From: Streptomyces amritsarensis
GTDB lineage: Bacteria; Actinomycetota; Actinomycetes; Streptomycetales; Streptomycetaceae
Assembly: GCF_001953875.1 (NCBI RefSeq)
Contig: NZ_MQUR01000031.1
Span: 1-64,000, forward strand
Direction: 5' to 3'
DNA length: 64,000 bases
This document shows positions 17,287-26,638 of this stretch, in pieces (within the stretch, counting starts at the first letter, position 1; the number at the start of each line of letters is the position of its first letter). The notes under the pieces were generated by a model, which worked only from the letters and a program-made list of their open reading frames with translations, was not told where the DNA came from and did not search any database. The position numbers and the translations under genes are program-made.

Positions 17287-18972
17287 TCAGAGGTGGGTCG
17301 GGGCGAACATCCTGAGGGTGGCCGGGAGGACCAGGACCGAGGGGCCCGGGGCGGCGAGGGCCTTCTTGAGGTCGGCCGTCAGGGATTCCGGGGTGGTCGT
17401 GGCGGCCGGTACGCCGAAGGACTCGGCCAGGGCGGCGAAGTCGGGGCGGGTGAGTTCCGTGCCCGTGGTGCGGCCGTCGAAGGCGTCGGCCATGTACTCG
17501 CGCAGGATGCCGTAGCCGCCGTCGTCCACGATCAGCCAGGTGACGTCCAGGTCGTGCTGGCGGGCGGTGGCCAGCTCCGCGAGCGAGTACATCGCGCCGC
17601 CGTCCCCGGAGACGGCGAGCACCGGCGTGTCCGGCTCCGCGACGCAGGCGCCGAGGGCCGCCGGGAAGGCGTAGCCGAGGCCGCCGGCGCCCTGGGCCGA
17701 GTGCATGGTGTTGGGGTGCTGGGCGTCGAAGGCCGACCACGCCCAGTAGGACAGGATCGTCATGTCCCAGAAGGACGGGGAGCGGGCCGGCAGCGCGGAC
17801 CGGATCGAGGCCAGGAGGGACTGCTCCAGGGCCAGGTCCTGGTCGGCGAGGCGGGCCGCGATGTCCTCCAGGACCATGCGGACCCGCTCGGGGGCGTGGT
17901 CGTCGCGCCGCTCGGCCACCGTCTCCAGCAGGGCCTGGAGGGCGAGGCGGGCGTCGGCGTGGATGCCCAGGGCCGGGTGGTTGGACTCCAGCTTGCCGAG
18001 GTCCGCGTCGATCTGGACGATCCGGCCCGTCGGGAAGAACGTGTGGTAGTTCGACGACAGTTCCCCGAGGCCCGAGCCGACGACGAGGAGCACGTCGGCG
18101 TCCTCGAGGAAGTCCGTCATGTGGCGGTCCTCCAGCCAGGACTGGAGGGACAGCGGGTGCGTCCAGGGGAAGGCGCCCTTGCCGCCGAAGGTGGTGACCA
18201 CGGGTGCGTCCAGCCGCTCCGCGAGCTGCCTGAGCTTGCCGGAGGCGTCCGAACGGACGACGCCGCCGCCCGCGATGATCACCGGCCGGGAGGCCTGCGA
18301 CAGCCAGTGGGCCGCCACCGCGGTCAGCTCGGGGCGGGGGGCGAGCTCGTGCGGGGTCGCGTCCATGCCCGTGACCTGCGGGATGTGCGTCTCCGACCGC
18401 AGGACGTCCTCCGGGATCTCCACCCAGACCGGGCCGTGGGGGGCCGTGAGCGCGGACTCCCAGGCCTCGGCGACGACCGAGGGGATCTGGGAGGCGGTGC
18501 GCGCCTGGTGGACCGACTTGACCACGTCCCGGAAGGAGGCGGCCTGGTCGCGCAGCTCGTGCAGGTGGCCGCGCCGCCCGCCGCCGAGGCCCGCGACGGG
18601 CACCTGGGAGGAGATCGCGAGGACGGGGGCGGAGGCCGCCGCAGCCTCCGCCAGGGCCGGCAGGGCCGTGAGCGCACCGGGGCCGGTGGACAGCAGGAGG
18701 GGAGCCGCCTCGCCGGTGATCCGGCCGTACGCGTCGGCCGCGAAGCCGGCGTTGTTCTCCACCCGGAGGGTGACCAGCCGCAGGTCGGAGCGCCCCACCG
18801 CGTCGAAGAGGCCGAGGGCGTGCTGCCCCGGCAGGCCGAACACGGTGGTGGCGCCCAGCGACCGCAGCGTCTCCACGACCAGGTCCCCGCCCGTCCGCCC
18901 CGGCGGCGGCGCGAGGGCGGCGGCCGTCTGGGCCTCGGTGGGACGGAGTACCAGGTCGTGGTCGTGCGTCAC
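17287..18972 (-). CDS. Acetolactate-synthase-like TPP-dependent enzyme
   Basis: This thiamine-diphosphate enzyme of the acetohydroxyacid synthase/benzoylformate decarboxylase superfamily has 561 residues: N-terminal pyrimidine-binding domain, central domain, C-terminal pyrophosphate domain. The activating glutamate is E72 in RVENNAGF, and the cofactor/Mg motif starts GDGGAMYS near residue 452. The second half of the motif reads DDGGYG where NNGGYG is usual, so the first Mg ligand is Asp instead of Asn. No small regulatory subunit gene (ilvN) is nearby, arguing against biosynthetic acetolactate synthase. The 18-base gap to the upstream agmatinase gene indicates an operon. It may act on a 2-oxo acid derived from arginine or guanidino-compound catabolism; that is inference. 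Confidence 0.86.
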   Translation of the reverse strand: MTHDHDLVLRPTEAQTAAALAPPPGRTGGDLVVETLRSLGATTVFGLPGQHALGLFDAVGRSDLRLVTLRVENNAGFAADAYGRITGEAAPLLLSTGPGALTALPALAEAAAASAPVLAISSQVPVAGLGGGRRGHLHELRDQAASFRDVVKSVHQARTASQIPSVVAEAWESALTAPHGPVWVEIPEDVLRSETHIPQVTGMDATPHELAPRPELTAVAAHWLSQASRPVIIAGGGVVRSDASGKLRQLAERLDAPVVTTFGGKGAFPWTHPLSLQSWLEDRHMTDFLEDADVLLVVGSGLGELSSNYHTFFPTGRIVQIDADLGKLESNHPALGIHADARLALQALLETVAERRDDHAPERVRMVLEDIAARLADQDLALEQSLLASIRSALPARSPSFWDMTILSYWAWSAFDAQHPNTMHSAQGAGGLGYAFPAALGACVAEPDTPVLAVSGDGGAMYSLAELATARQHDLDVTWLIVDDGGYGILREYMADAFDGRTTGTELTRPDFAALAESFGVPAATTTPESLTADLKKALAAPGPSVLVLPATLRMFAPTHL

Positions 18973-18990
18973 GGGGGTGTGGTGCCCTTC

Positions 18991-19953
18991 TTACTTCGCC
19001 TTCGACGCCGCGATCTGGCGGCTCATGATCGTGGTGAGCTCGTACGCGGTGTGCGAGGCCGCGACCGAGGTGATCTCGGCGTGATCGTACGCCGGGGCGA
19101 CCTCGACCACGTCGGCGGAAACGAGGTTGCAGGAGGACAGTCCGCGGATGATCTCCAGCAGCTCGCGGGAGGTCATGCCGCCGGCCTCGGGGGTGCCGGT
19201 GCCGGGCGCGTGTGCCGGGTCCAGGACGTCGATGTCGATGGAGATGTAGAGCGGACGGTCGCCGATGCGCTGGCGCAGCTGGTCGGCGACCTCGTCGGCG
19301 CCGCGGCGGTAGACGTCCGCCGAGGTGACGATGCCGAAGCCCATCTTGGCGTCGTCGTCGAGGTCCTGCTTGCCGTACAGCGGGCCGCGGGTGCCGACGT
19401 GGGAGAGGGCCTCGGTGTCGAGGATGCCCTCTTCCACGGCACGGCGGAACGGGGTGCCGTGGGTGTACTCGGCACCGAAGTAGGTGTCCCAGGTGTCCAG
19501 GTGCGCGTCGAAGTGCAGCAGCGCGACCGGGCCGTGCTTCTTGGCGACGGAGCGGAGCAGCGGCAGGGCGATGGTGTGGTCGCCGCCGAGGGTCATCAGA
19601 CGGGAGCCGCCCGCGAGGAGTTCGTCCGCGGCGGCCTCGACCGTCTCGACGGCCTCGTTGATGTTGAAGGGGTTCACCGCGATGTCACCGGCGTCCGCGA
19701 CCTGCGCGAGGGCGAAGGGGGAGGCGTCCTGCGCCGGGTTGTAGGGGCGCAGCAGGCGGGAGGCCTCGCGGATGGCGTTGCCGCCGAAGCGGGCGCCGGG
19801 GCGGTAGGAGACGCCGGAGTCGAAGGGCACGCCGACGACGGCGACGTCGGCGGAGCCGACCTCGTCGAGGCGGGGCAGCCGGGCGAAGGTCGCCGGGCCC
19901 GCGTAGCGCGGGATGCGGGAGGAGTCGACGGGTCCGCGCGGCTGCGTGCTCAT
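18991..19953 (-). CDS. speB: Agmatinase/guanidinobutyrase-type ureohydrolase
   Basis: This binuclear manganese ureohydrolase has 320 residues. It hydrolyses agmatine or a related guanidino acid to urea plus amine. All metal-binding blocks are present: GGDHT (H126), DAHLDTWD (D149, H151, D153) and [19 protein letters not shown] near residue 235. The last block is typical of agmatinase/guanidinobutyrase rather than arginase. ATG at 19953 has AAAGAGG upstream and excludes an unlikely 29-residue extension. It leads an operon with the TPP enzyme and diverges from a PucR-type regulator, which suggests induction by a nitrogen source. I keep the symbol by family; the substrate could be 4-guanidinobutyrate. 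Confidence 0.9.
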   Translation of the reverse strand: MSTQPRGPVDSSRIPRYAGPATFARLPRLDEVGSADVAVVGVPFDSGVSYRPGARFGGNAIREASRLLRPYNPAQDASPFALAQVADAGDIAVNPFNINEAVETVEAAADELLAGGSRLMTLGGDHTIALPLLRSVAKKHGPVALLHFDAHLDTWDTYFGAEYTHGTPFRRAVEEGILDTEALSHVGTRGPLYGKQDLDDDAKMGFGIVTSADVYRRGADEVADQLRQRIGDRPLYISIDIDVLDPAHAPGTGTPEAGGMTSRELLEIIRGLSSCNLVSADVVEVAPAYDHAEITSVAASHTAYELTTIMSRQIAASKAK

Positions 19954-19980
19954 GGCTGTGCCTCTTTCTCTGGCCTGACG

Positions 19981-20013
19981 TGTGCGGTACTTCGAGCGTA
20001 AGCGGGCCGCACA
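19981..20013. promoter_or_regulatory. Spaced inverted repeat in the speB-pucR divergent region
   Basis: TGTGCGG (19981-19987) and CCGCACA (20007-20013) form a 7-bp dyad with a 19-base spacer, inside the 116-base gap between agmatinase and the divergent PucR gene. It could be the regulator's site; it is short enough to be chance. Confidence 0.3.
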
Positions 20014-20069
20014 GGGGTGGGGAGTGTACGTTTCATCCATCTGGCCCCACTGATGTGTACGGAGTATCC

Positions 20070-21467
20070 ATGCCTGCCGCTCCTCGTGATCCGGAGTACG
20101 GCAACGGCCCCGCCGGGGAGCCGCTCACCCCGCCGGTGCTCCTGGCCTCGCTGCTCGCCGACCGGGAGCTCGGCCTGCGCCACCTCGCCGGGCCGGCCGC
20201 CGCCGGGGTGCACGGGGTGCACGCCTCCGAGATGCCCGACCCCTCCCCCTACCTGCTCGGCGGCGAGCTGCTGCTGACCGCCGGGGCGGGCCCCGCCGAG
20301 GACCCCGACGGGTACGTGGCCCGGCTGGCCGGGGCGGGGGCGGCCGCCCTCGGCTTCGGCGTGGCACCGGTGCACGAGGAGGTCCCGGCCGCGCTGGCGG
20401 AGGCCTGCGCCCGGCACGGGCTGCCCCTGCTGGAGGTTCCGCCGCGGACCCCGTTCTCGGCGGTCGCCCGCGCGGTGGGGCGGCTCACCGCGGAGGCCCG
20501 GACCCGGGAGCTGCGCCGGACCACCGAGGCCCAGCAGGCGCTGGCGGCGGCCGCGGCCCGGCCCGATCCGGTCCCGGCGGTGCTGGCCCGGCTCGCCGCG
20601 AGCCTGGGCGGCTCGGTCGCCCTGTGGCCGGGCGGCCGGACGGCGGGCCAGGAGCTGCCCGCGCCGGCCCGGGAGGCGCTGGCCGCGCTGCTGGCCCGGG
20701 TCGGCCGCGAGGGCGGGCCCGCCACGGCCACGGACCGGGCGGGCGGACACCACCTGGCCGCCTACGCCCTGGCCGGGCGGGCCGCGCTGGGCACCGCGAC
20801 CCCGACCCGCGCGCCCGGCGACCACACCGTGGCCTCGGTGGCTGCGGTACTCCTGACCCTGCTCACCGCCGAGCGGCCTGCCGGGGCCGAGGCCGCCGCC
20901 CTGACCCGGCTGCTGCTCGACGGGGATCCGGCCGCGGCGCTGCCCGCCGGGCCGTGGTACGCCGTCCACGCCCGCGGCGCCGGGGATCCGCAGGCCCTCG
21001 CGGCCGCGCTGGGCACCGTACTGCTGGACCCGCACGAGAGCGGCGCACGCCTGCTGACCGACCGGGAGCCGGGCCCGCAGCCCGGCTGGCGGCTGGGGGT
21101 GAGCGCCCCGGCGGGGCCGGACGCCCTGGCCGCCGCCGGCGCCCAGGCCGGGCGGGCGCTCCAGCGCGCGGAGGCGGCCCGTACCCCGCTGGCCCGGCAC
21201 GCCGACGCCGGCTTCGCGGGCCTGGTCGGGGAGGCCGAGGCCCGCGCCCACGCCGAGGCCCTGCTCGGGCCGCTCCCGCCCGCGCTGCGCGAGACCCTGC
21301 GGGCCTGGCTGGCCCACCACGGCGGCTGGGACCGTACGGCGGCCGCCCTGGGGACGCACCGCAACACCGTGCGCCAGCGCGTGGCGCGCTGCGCGGCCCT
21401 GCTGGACCGGGACCTGGACGACCCGGACGTCCGGATGGAGCTGTGGTTCGCCCTCAGGGTCCTGTGA
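20070..21467 (+). CDS. PucR-family transcriptional regulator
   Basis: This 465-residue regulator has a PucR N-terminal purine-catabolism-type sensory domain (about 15-125, beginning [19 protein letters not shown]) and a C-terminal PucR helix-turn-helix (about 405-455, [20 protein letters not shown]). The middle region is Ala-rich, as usual in Streptomyces members. ATG at 20070 is chosen because GGAG lies 5 bases upstream; the frame is open earlier without a ribosome site. Divergent placement next to agmatinase and the TPP enzyme suggests it controls that catabolic operon in response to a nitrogen compound. Confidence 0.88.
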   Translation: MPAAPRDPEYGNGPAGEPLTPPVLLASLLADRELGLRHLAGPAAAGVHGVHASEMPDPSPYLLGGELLLTAGAGPAEDPDGYVARLAGAGAAALGFGVAPVHEEVPAALAEACARHGLPLLEVPPRTPFSAVARAVGRLTAEARTRELRRTTEAQQALAAAAARPDPVPAVLARLAASLGGSVALWPGGRTAGQELPAPAREALAALLARVGREGGPATATDRAGGHHLAAYALAGRAALGTATPTRAPGDHTVASVAAVLLTLLTAERPAGAEAAALTRLLLDGDPAAALPAGPWYAVHARGAGDPQALAAALGTVLLDPHESGARLLTDREPGPQPGWRLGVSAPAGPDALAAAGAQAGRALQRAEAARTPLARHADAGFAGLVGEAEARAHAEALLGPLPPALRETLRAWLAHHGGWDRTAAALGTHRNTVRQRVARCAALLDRDLDDPDVRMELWFALRVL

Positions 21468-21494
21468 GGTGTGGAACCGCCGCGGCCGCGTCGG

Positions 21495-22631
21495 TCAGCG
21501 GTTGAAGGCGGGCAGTCCGAACCGCTGGACGACCGCGAGCCCGTCGCCCTTGGCGTCGGTGCTGTTGACGGAGTACACGAGGGTGCGGGACAGGTCGCGG
21601 GTCGCGGCGATCACCGTGTGGTATCCGGGCCGGGCGCCGGTCTTCCCCCAGACCTCCCTGCCGTTCAGGGTGAACCGCTCCAGGCTCGCGCTGCGCGTGG
21701 CGCCGGGGACGTCCGGGACGGTGAACATCTCCTCCAGCTGCGGGGCGGGGACGACACGGCCGCCGAAGAGGGCGGTGACGAACCGCTCCAGGTCGCGGGT
21801 GGTGGAGATCATGTCGCCCGCGGCGAAGCGGTCGGACATGTTCCACTCGGTGACGTCGACGGGCTTGCCGTCGATCAGCTGGTAGCCGCGGTGGTGGGCG
21901 CCGTGGATGCGGGGGTCGGTGCCGCGCGGGAAGGACGTGCCGGTCATGCCGAGGGGGCGGAAGATCCGGACCTCGGCCTGGTGGGCGTAGGAGTCGCCGG
22001 TGGTCTTCTCCACCAGCATGCCGAGGATCGTGTAGTTGATGTTGTTGTACTGCTGCCGCGTGCCCGGGTCGAAGGCCGGGCCCTTGGCGGTGCCGGAGGC
22101 CACGGACTGCCGCGGGGTGATCGTCTCGAAGCGGTGCGGGTACTCCTCCGCGACGGTGTCGCCGAAGCCGTCGCCGCCCTGGATACCGCTGGTGAAGTTG
22201 AGCAGGTTGCGGACGGTGACGGGCTTGGCGAACGTCGCGGGCAGCAGCCCCGGCATCAGCTGCTGGACGGAGGCGTCGAGGTCGATCCGGCCCTCGGCGG
22301 CGAGCTGGAGGACGAGCGCCGCGGTGACGACCTTCGTGGTGGAGCCGGCCCGGAAGCGGGCGTGCTCCAGGGCGGGGGCGCCGGTGCGCAGGTCGCGGAC
22401 TCCGGCCGTGCCCGTCCAGCTGCCGTTCCCGCCGACGCGGACGAGGGCGGCCGTCGCGTCCCGGTCGGGCAGCCCGGCGAGGGCCGCGCGCAGCGCCGCG
22501 GTGTCGGGGCCCTGTGCGGCATTCGCGGCGGCCGGGGCGGGTGGGGCGGCGTGGGCGGCGGTGGCCAGGGGGCCGGCGGTGAGGCCGAGGAGCAGGGCGG
22601 CGGCGACGGCGGTGCGGGTACGGCGGTTCAT
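21495..22631 (-). CDS. Secreted serine hydrolase, class C beta-lactamase/DD-peptidase fold
   Basis: This exported penicillin-recognising-fold enzyme of 378 residues belongs to family S12. The signal peptide is residues 1-28 (ending ATAAHA). The three motifs are in order: SxxK as STTK near residue 96, YxN as YNN near 194, and KTG in VWGKTGARPGY near 329. Such proteins act as D-alanyl-D-alanine carboxypeptidases, esterases or beta-lactamases. The overall pattern is close to Streptomyces R61-type DD-carboxypeptidases, so a wall-peptide role is most likely. It is convergent with the PucR gene 27 bases away and transcribed alone. Confidence 0.9.
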   Translation of the reverse strand: MNRRTRTAVAAALLLGLTAGPLATAAHAAPPAPAAANAAQGPDTAALRAALAGLPDRDATAALVRVGGNGSWTGTAGVRDLRTGAPALEHARFRAGSTTKVVTAALVLQLAAEGRIDLDASVQQLMPGLLPATFAKPVTVRNLLNFTSGIQGGDGFGDTVAEEYPHRFETITPRQSVASGTAKGPAFDPGTRQQYNNINYTILGMLVEKTTGDSYAHQAEVRIFRPLGMTGTSFPRGTDPRIHGAHHRGYQLIDGKPVDVTEWNMSDRFAAGDMISTTRDLERFVTALFGGRVVPAPQLEEMFTVPDVPGATRSASLERFTLNGREVWGKTGARPGYHTVIAATRDLSRTLVYSVNSTDAKGDGLAVVQRFGLPAFNR

Positions 22632-22873
22632 GCGGACTCCCGGTCGGTCGGCTTGGGGCGGTGCGGGACGGATCCCATCCTGGTGATCACCGGCCGCCCG
22701 CCGGATCCTCCGCGGGCAGGAGCCGTCCCCTGCGGGTGACGCCCGCCGATGTCAGGGGTGTGGGCAGGGGCGTCCCCGAGGCCGCCTCCGGTGCCGCCAC
22801 CAGTGCGGGTGGCGCTTGTCATACCGTCTGCCGAGCTCTGGACAGGGTCGCCAACTCGCCGGTAACTTTGCTA

Positions 22874-22891
22874 TGAGCAAGCGCTTAGACA
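22874..22891. promoter_or_regulatory. 18-bp dyad with AAGCGCTT core ahead of acyl-CoA dehydrogenase
   Basis: TGAGCAAGCGCTTAGACA has the form TG-N3-AAGCGCTT-N3-CA. It ends 35 bases before the acyl-CoA dehydrogenase start. Symmetric sites with a CAAGnnCTTG-like core are typical operators of TetR regulators of lipid catabolism (KstR2 is one known example). No regulator gene lies beside it, so control would be in trans. Confidence 0.4.
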
Positions 22892-22926
22892 CAGGCGGCG
22901 GACTGCCGCGACGAAGGGAGCCGGCC

Positions 22927-24084
<1,158 letters not shown>

Positions 24085-24090
24085 GTCCCG

Positions 24091-24966
24091 TTGAACGAGG
24101 CACTGACGGATCTCCTCGATCTGCTCGACCTGGAGCAGATCGAGGAGAACATCTTCCGCGGCACCAGCCGCACCTCCCTCGTGCCGCGCGTGTTCGGCGG
24201 CCAGGTCGCCGCGCAGGCCCTGGTCGCCGCCGGGCGCACGGTGCCCGCGGACCGTCTGCCGCACTCGCTGCACTCGTACTTCCTGCGCACCGGCGACTCC
24301 GGCGCGCCGATCGTCTACTCCGTGGACCGGATCCGCGACGGGCGCTCCTTCACCACCCGGCGCGTGGTCGCCGTGCAGCACGGGCAGCCGATCTTCCACC
24401 TCTCCGCGTCCTTCCAGACGTACGAGGAGGGGCTGGAGCACCAGGTCCCCATGCCGGCCGCCCCGGACCCGGAGTCCCTGCCGACGGCCCTCCAGGCGCT
24501 GCCCCCGTACCGCGAGATCTTCCGCGACCCGGGCACCGTCGAGCGACTGCTGGAGGCGCGCGGCGCGGTGGACCTGCGGTACGCGACCACCCCGCCCTGG
24601 GGCACGGTCGGCGAACCGCTGGAGCCGCGCTCGCAGGTCTGGTTCCGCACCCAGGGCAAGCTCGCGGACGACCCGCTGCTGCACACCTGCCTGGCCACCT
24701 ACGTCTCCGATATGACCCTGCTCGACGCGGTCCTGCTGGCGCACGGGCGCGGCGGCTGGGCTGTGGGCGACGTGGTCGGCGCCTCGCTGGACCACGCGAT
24801 GTGGTTCCACCGGCCCTTCCGCGCGGACGAATGGCTGCTGTACGACCAGGAGTCCCCCTCGTCCCACGGCGGCCGGGGCCTGGGCCAGGCCCGCATCTAC
24901 ACCCAGGACGGCCGCCTGGCGATCACGGTCATCCAGGAGGGCGTGGTCCGCGTCCCGCGCGCCTGA
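24091..24966 (+). CDS. tesB: Acyl-CoA thioesterase II
   Basis: This double-hotdog TesB-type thioesterase hydrolyses acyl-CoA to free acid and CoA. At 291 residues it has the family's usual length. The N-terminal hotdog carries FGGQVAAQALVAA and HSLHSYFLR; the C-terminal hotdog carries LLHTCLATYVSDMTLLD, with the Asp/Thr/Gln catalytic set in the expected places, and ASLDHAMWFHRPF. The start is TTG at 24091, 6 bases behind the acyl-CoA dehydrogenase stop, so the two are probably translated from one message and together handle acyl-CoA turnover. It is the last gene of the conserved block before the accessory island. Confidence 0.93.
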   Translation: MNEALTDLLDLLDLEQIEENIFRGTSRTSLVPRVFGGQVAAQALVAAGRTVPADRLPHSLHSYFLRTGDSGAPIVYSVDRIRDGRSFTTRRVVAVQHGQPIFHLSASFQTYEEGLEHQVPMPAAPDPESLPTALQALPPYREIFRDPGTVERLLEARGAVDLRYATTPPWGTVGEPLEPRSQVWFRTQGKLADDPLLHTCLATYVSDMTLLDAVLLAHGRGGWAVGDVVGASLDHAMWFHRPFRADEWLLYDQESPSSHGGRGLGQARIYTQDGRLAITVIQEGVVRVPRA

Positions 24967-25535
24967 CGGCGCGGCGGAAAGCGGTCGGTCCACAAAGAGC
25001 GTCCCGGCTTCGCGATCGGCGAGGAGGAGCACATCGATCCGATCGCCCCTTCCTGACCAACTGTGCCTTGCGGGGCATCAGTTGACGCAGTCGGCACCGA
25101 CCCGCGCACTGGAGACCGGCGACCGGCGACCGCGACACCATGGGGCGCGGCTTGGCTGCCATGCCGCGGAACGCAACCGGCTGAAGTGGCAGCCCGGGAC
25201 GCCGATCGCGGCCGGTTTCTCGTGCAGCTCGCCCGCGGTCGGCGCGTCGAACGCAATCGGGCGAATGTATGATTGTCGCGATGTCTGGGGCCCGCGGGGG
25301 CGGTGGAGCCGGTCTCTCACGTTGCATGTGGCTGAGGGGTGCAGGTACACGGCGCCTCTGAGCGGGGCGGGCCTTCCAAATGGAGCCGCGGCTGCCTCTG
25401 TCGGACTCGGTCGCCGAGGGCAAGGCCCCCATTCCTGCTGGACCCCGTCTTCTGCCCCGTGCCAGTGGGGTGGGACTGCGATCGTCAGGCATCCGCCGAC
25501 GGTCTTGGCACTCGGAGAATGAAGGCAAGCCCTCC
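24967..25535. other. 569-base gene-free stretch, left edge of accessory island
   Basis: I see no credible gene here: frames on both strands lack family resemblance and end in the following glycosyltransferase. A TATGAT box at 25268-25273 is a good candidate -10 for the downstream glycosyltransferase operon, which would give a leader of about 260 bases. Candidate integration scars could not be verified. Confidence 0.45.
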
Positions 25536-26531
25536 ATGCAGCATGCAGTACCTCCGGCGCACGAGGCGGCCGGCTGGTCGGCGCCCGCGCTGTCCGTCGT
25601 GATCCCCATCTACAACGAGCAGGAGGCTCTGCCTCTGACCGTGGCGCGCCTGCGCCCGATCCTCGACGGCATGGGGATCGACTACGAGGTCGTCGGTGTC
25701 GACGACGGCAGCACCGACGCCACTGCGATGATCATGCAGAAGATCCACCAGGACTGGCCCGAGCTGCGCACGGTCCGCTTCGCCCGCAACTCGGGGCACC
25801 AGGCCGCGCTGACCGCCGGAATCCACCGGGCCCGCGGCGAGTACGTCGTGAGCATCGACGCCGACCTCCAGGATCCCCCGGAGAAGATCGTCGAGATGTA
25901 CGAACTGGCCCTCGAGAAGGACCTGGACATCGTCTACGGCGTGCGCAGCGACCGCGGCACGGACACCTTCTTCAAGCGTCGCACGGCCGGTGTCTACTAC
26001 TGGTTGATGCGCAAGCTCGTCGGCAAGAGCATGCCCAACCAGGCCGGCGACTTCCGCCTGCTCAGCCGGGCTGCTGTCGACGCGCTCAAGTCCCTGCCCG
26101 AGCACCAGCCCGTCTACCGGCTGCTCGTGCCGTGGCTCGGCTTCAACAGCGGCGAGGTCGTCTACGTCCGCGAGGAGCGGGTCGCGGGCAGCACGCACTA
26201 CCCGCTGTCCAAGATGGTCCGCCTGGCCCTCGACAGCATCACCAACTTCTCCGCCAGCCCGTTGCGGCTCGCCACATGGCTCGGCCTGCTCAGCTTCCTG
26301 GTCTGCTTCTGCCTGGCGATCTACACGACGCTCCAGTACACGTTCGGTTCGACCGTGCCCGGTTGGTCCTCGCTGTTCATCGGCATGCTGTTCATCGGCG
26401 GTGTCCAGCTCATATGTGTGGGTCTGCTCGGTGAGTACATAGGCCGGATCTACTCGGCCGTCCAGGCCCGGCCTGCCTACTTCGTCGGCTACGACTCGGC
26501 CGAGGACACAGCGGTCGCAGTGCGGAAGTAG
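25536..26531 (+). CDS. Polyprenyl-phosphate glycosyltransferase, GT2 (DPM1/GtrB-like)
   Basis: This membrane-anchored family 2 glycosyltransferase of 331 residues probably transfers a sugar from a nucleotide donor to undecaprenyl or another polyprenyl phosphate at the inner face of the membrane. The GT2 core shows VVIPIYNEQEALPLTV, VDDGSTDAT and the metal-binding DAD (D108-D110 in SIDADLQDPPEKI). QAGDFRLLSR follows, and two C-terminal membrane segments (near LATWLGLLSFLVCFCLAIY and LFIGMLFIGGVQLICVGLLG) are characteristic of bactoprenol glycosyltransferases such as GtrB. ATG at 25536 is used; upstream frame is unlike the family. It heads a cluster with a polytopic membrane protein and an acyltransferase, so the lipid-linked sugar is likely passed to an extracytoplasmic transferase. 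Confidence 0.9.
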   Translation: MQHAVPPAHEAAGWSAPALSVVIPIYNEQEALPLTVARLRPILDGMGIDYEVVGVDDGSTDATAMIMQKIHQDWPELRTVRFARNSGHQAALTAGIHRARGEYVVSIDADLQDPPEKIVEMYELALEKDLDIVYGVRSDRGTDTFFKRRTAGVYYWLMRKLVGKSMPNQAGDFRLLSRAAVDALKSLPEHQPVYRLLVPWLGFNSGEVVYVREERVAGSTHYPLSKMVRLALDSITNFSASPLRLATWLGLLSFLVCFCLAIYTTLQYTFGSTVPGWSSLFIGMLFIGGVQLICVGLLGEYIGRIYSAVQARPAYFVGYDSAEDTAVAVRK

Positions 26532-26638
26532 CCGGACTCCGAGCGCGCGACGTGGTCCTCGGCCCCTCGGGCCGGGGTGCCCCGGCAGCCCTCCTCAGGA
26601 GCAGTCGACGCACGGCAGGCAGAAGAGACACGGGACAC

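Noticed and set aside
22873..22926. ATG at 22873 as acyl-CoA dehydrogenase start
   Set aside because: Lies at a palindromic operator-like site, no ribosome site; GTG at 22927 gives the family length with AAGGGAG upstream.
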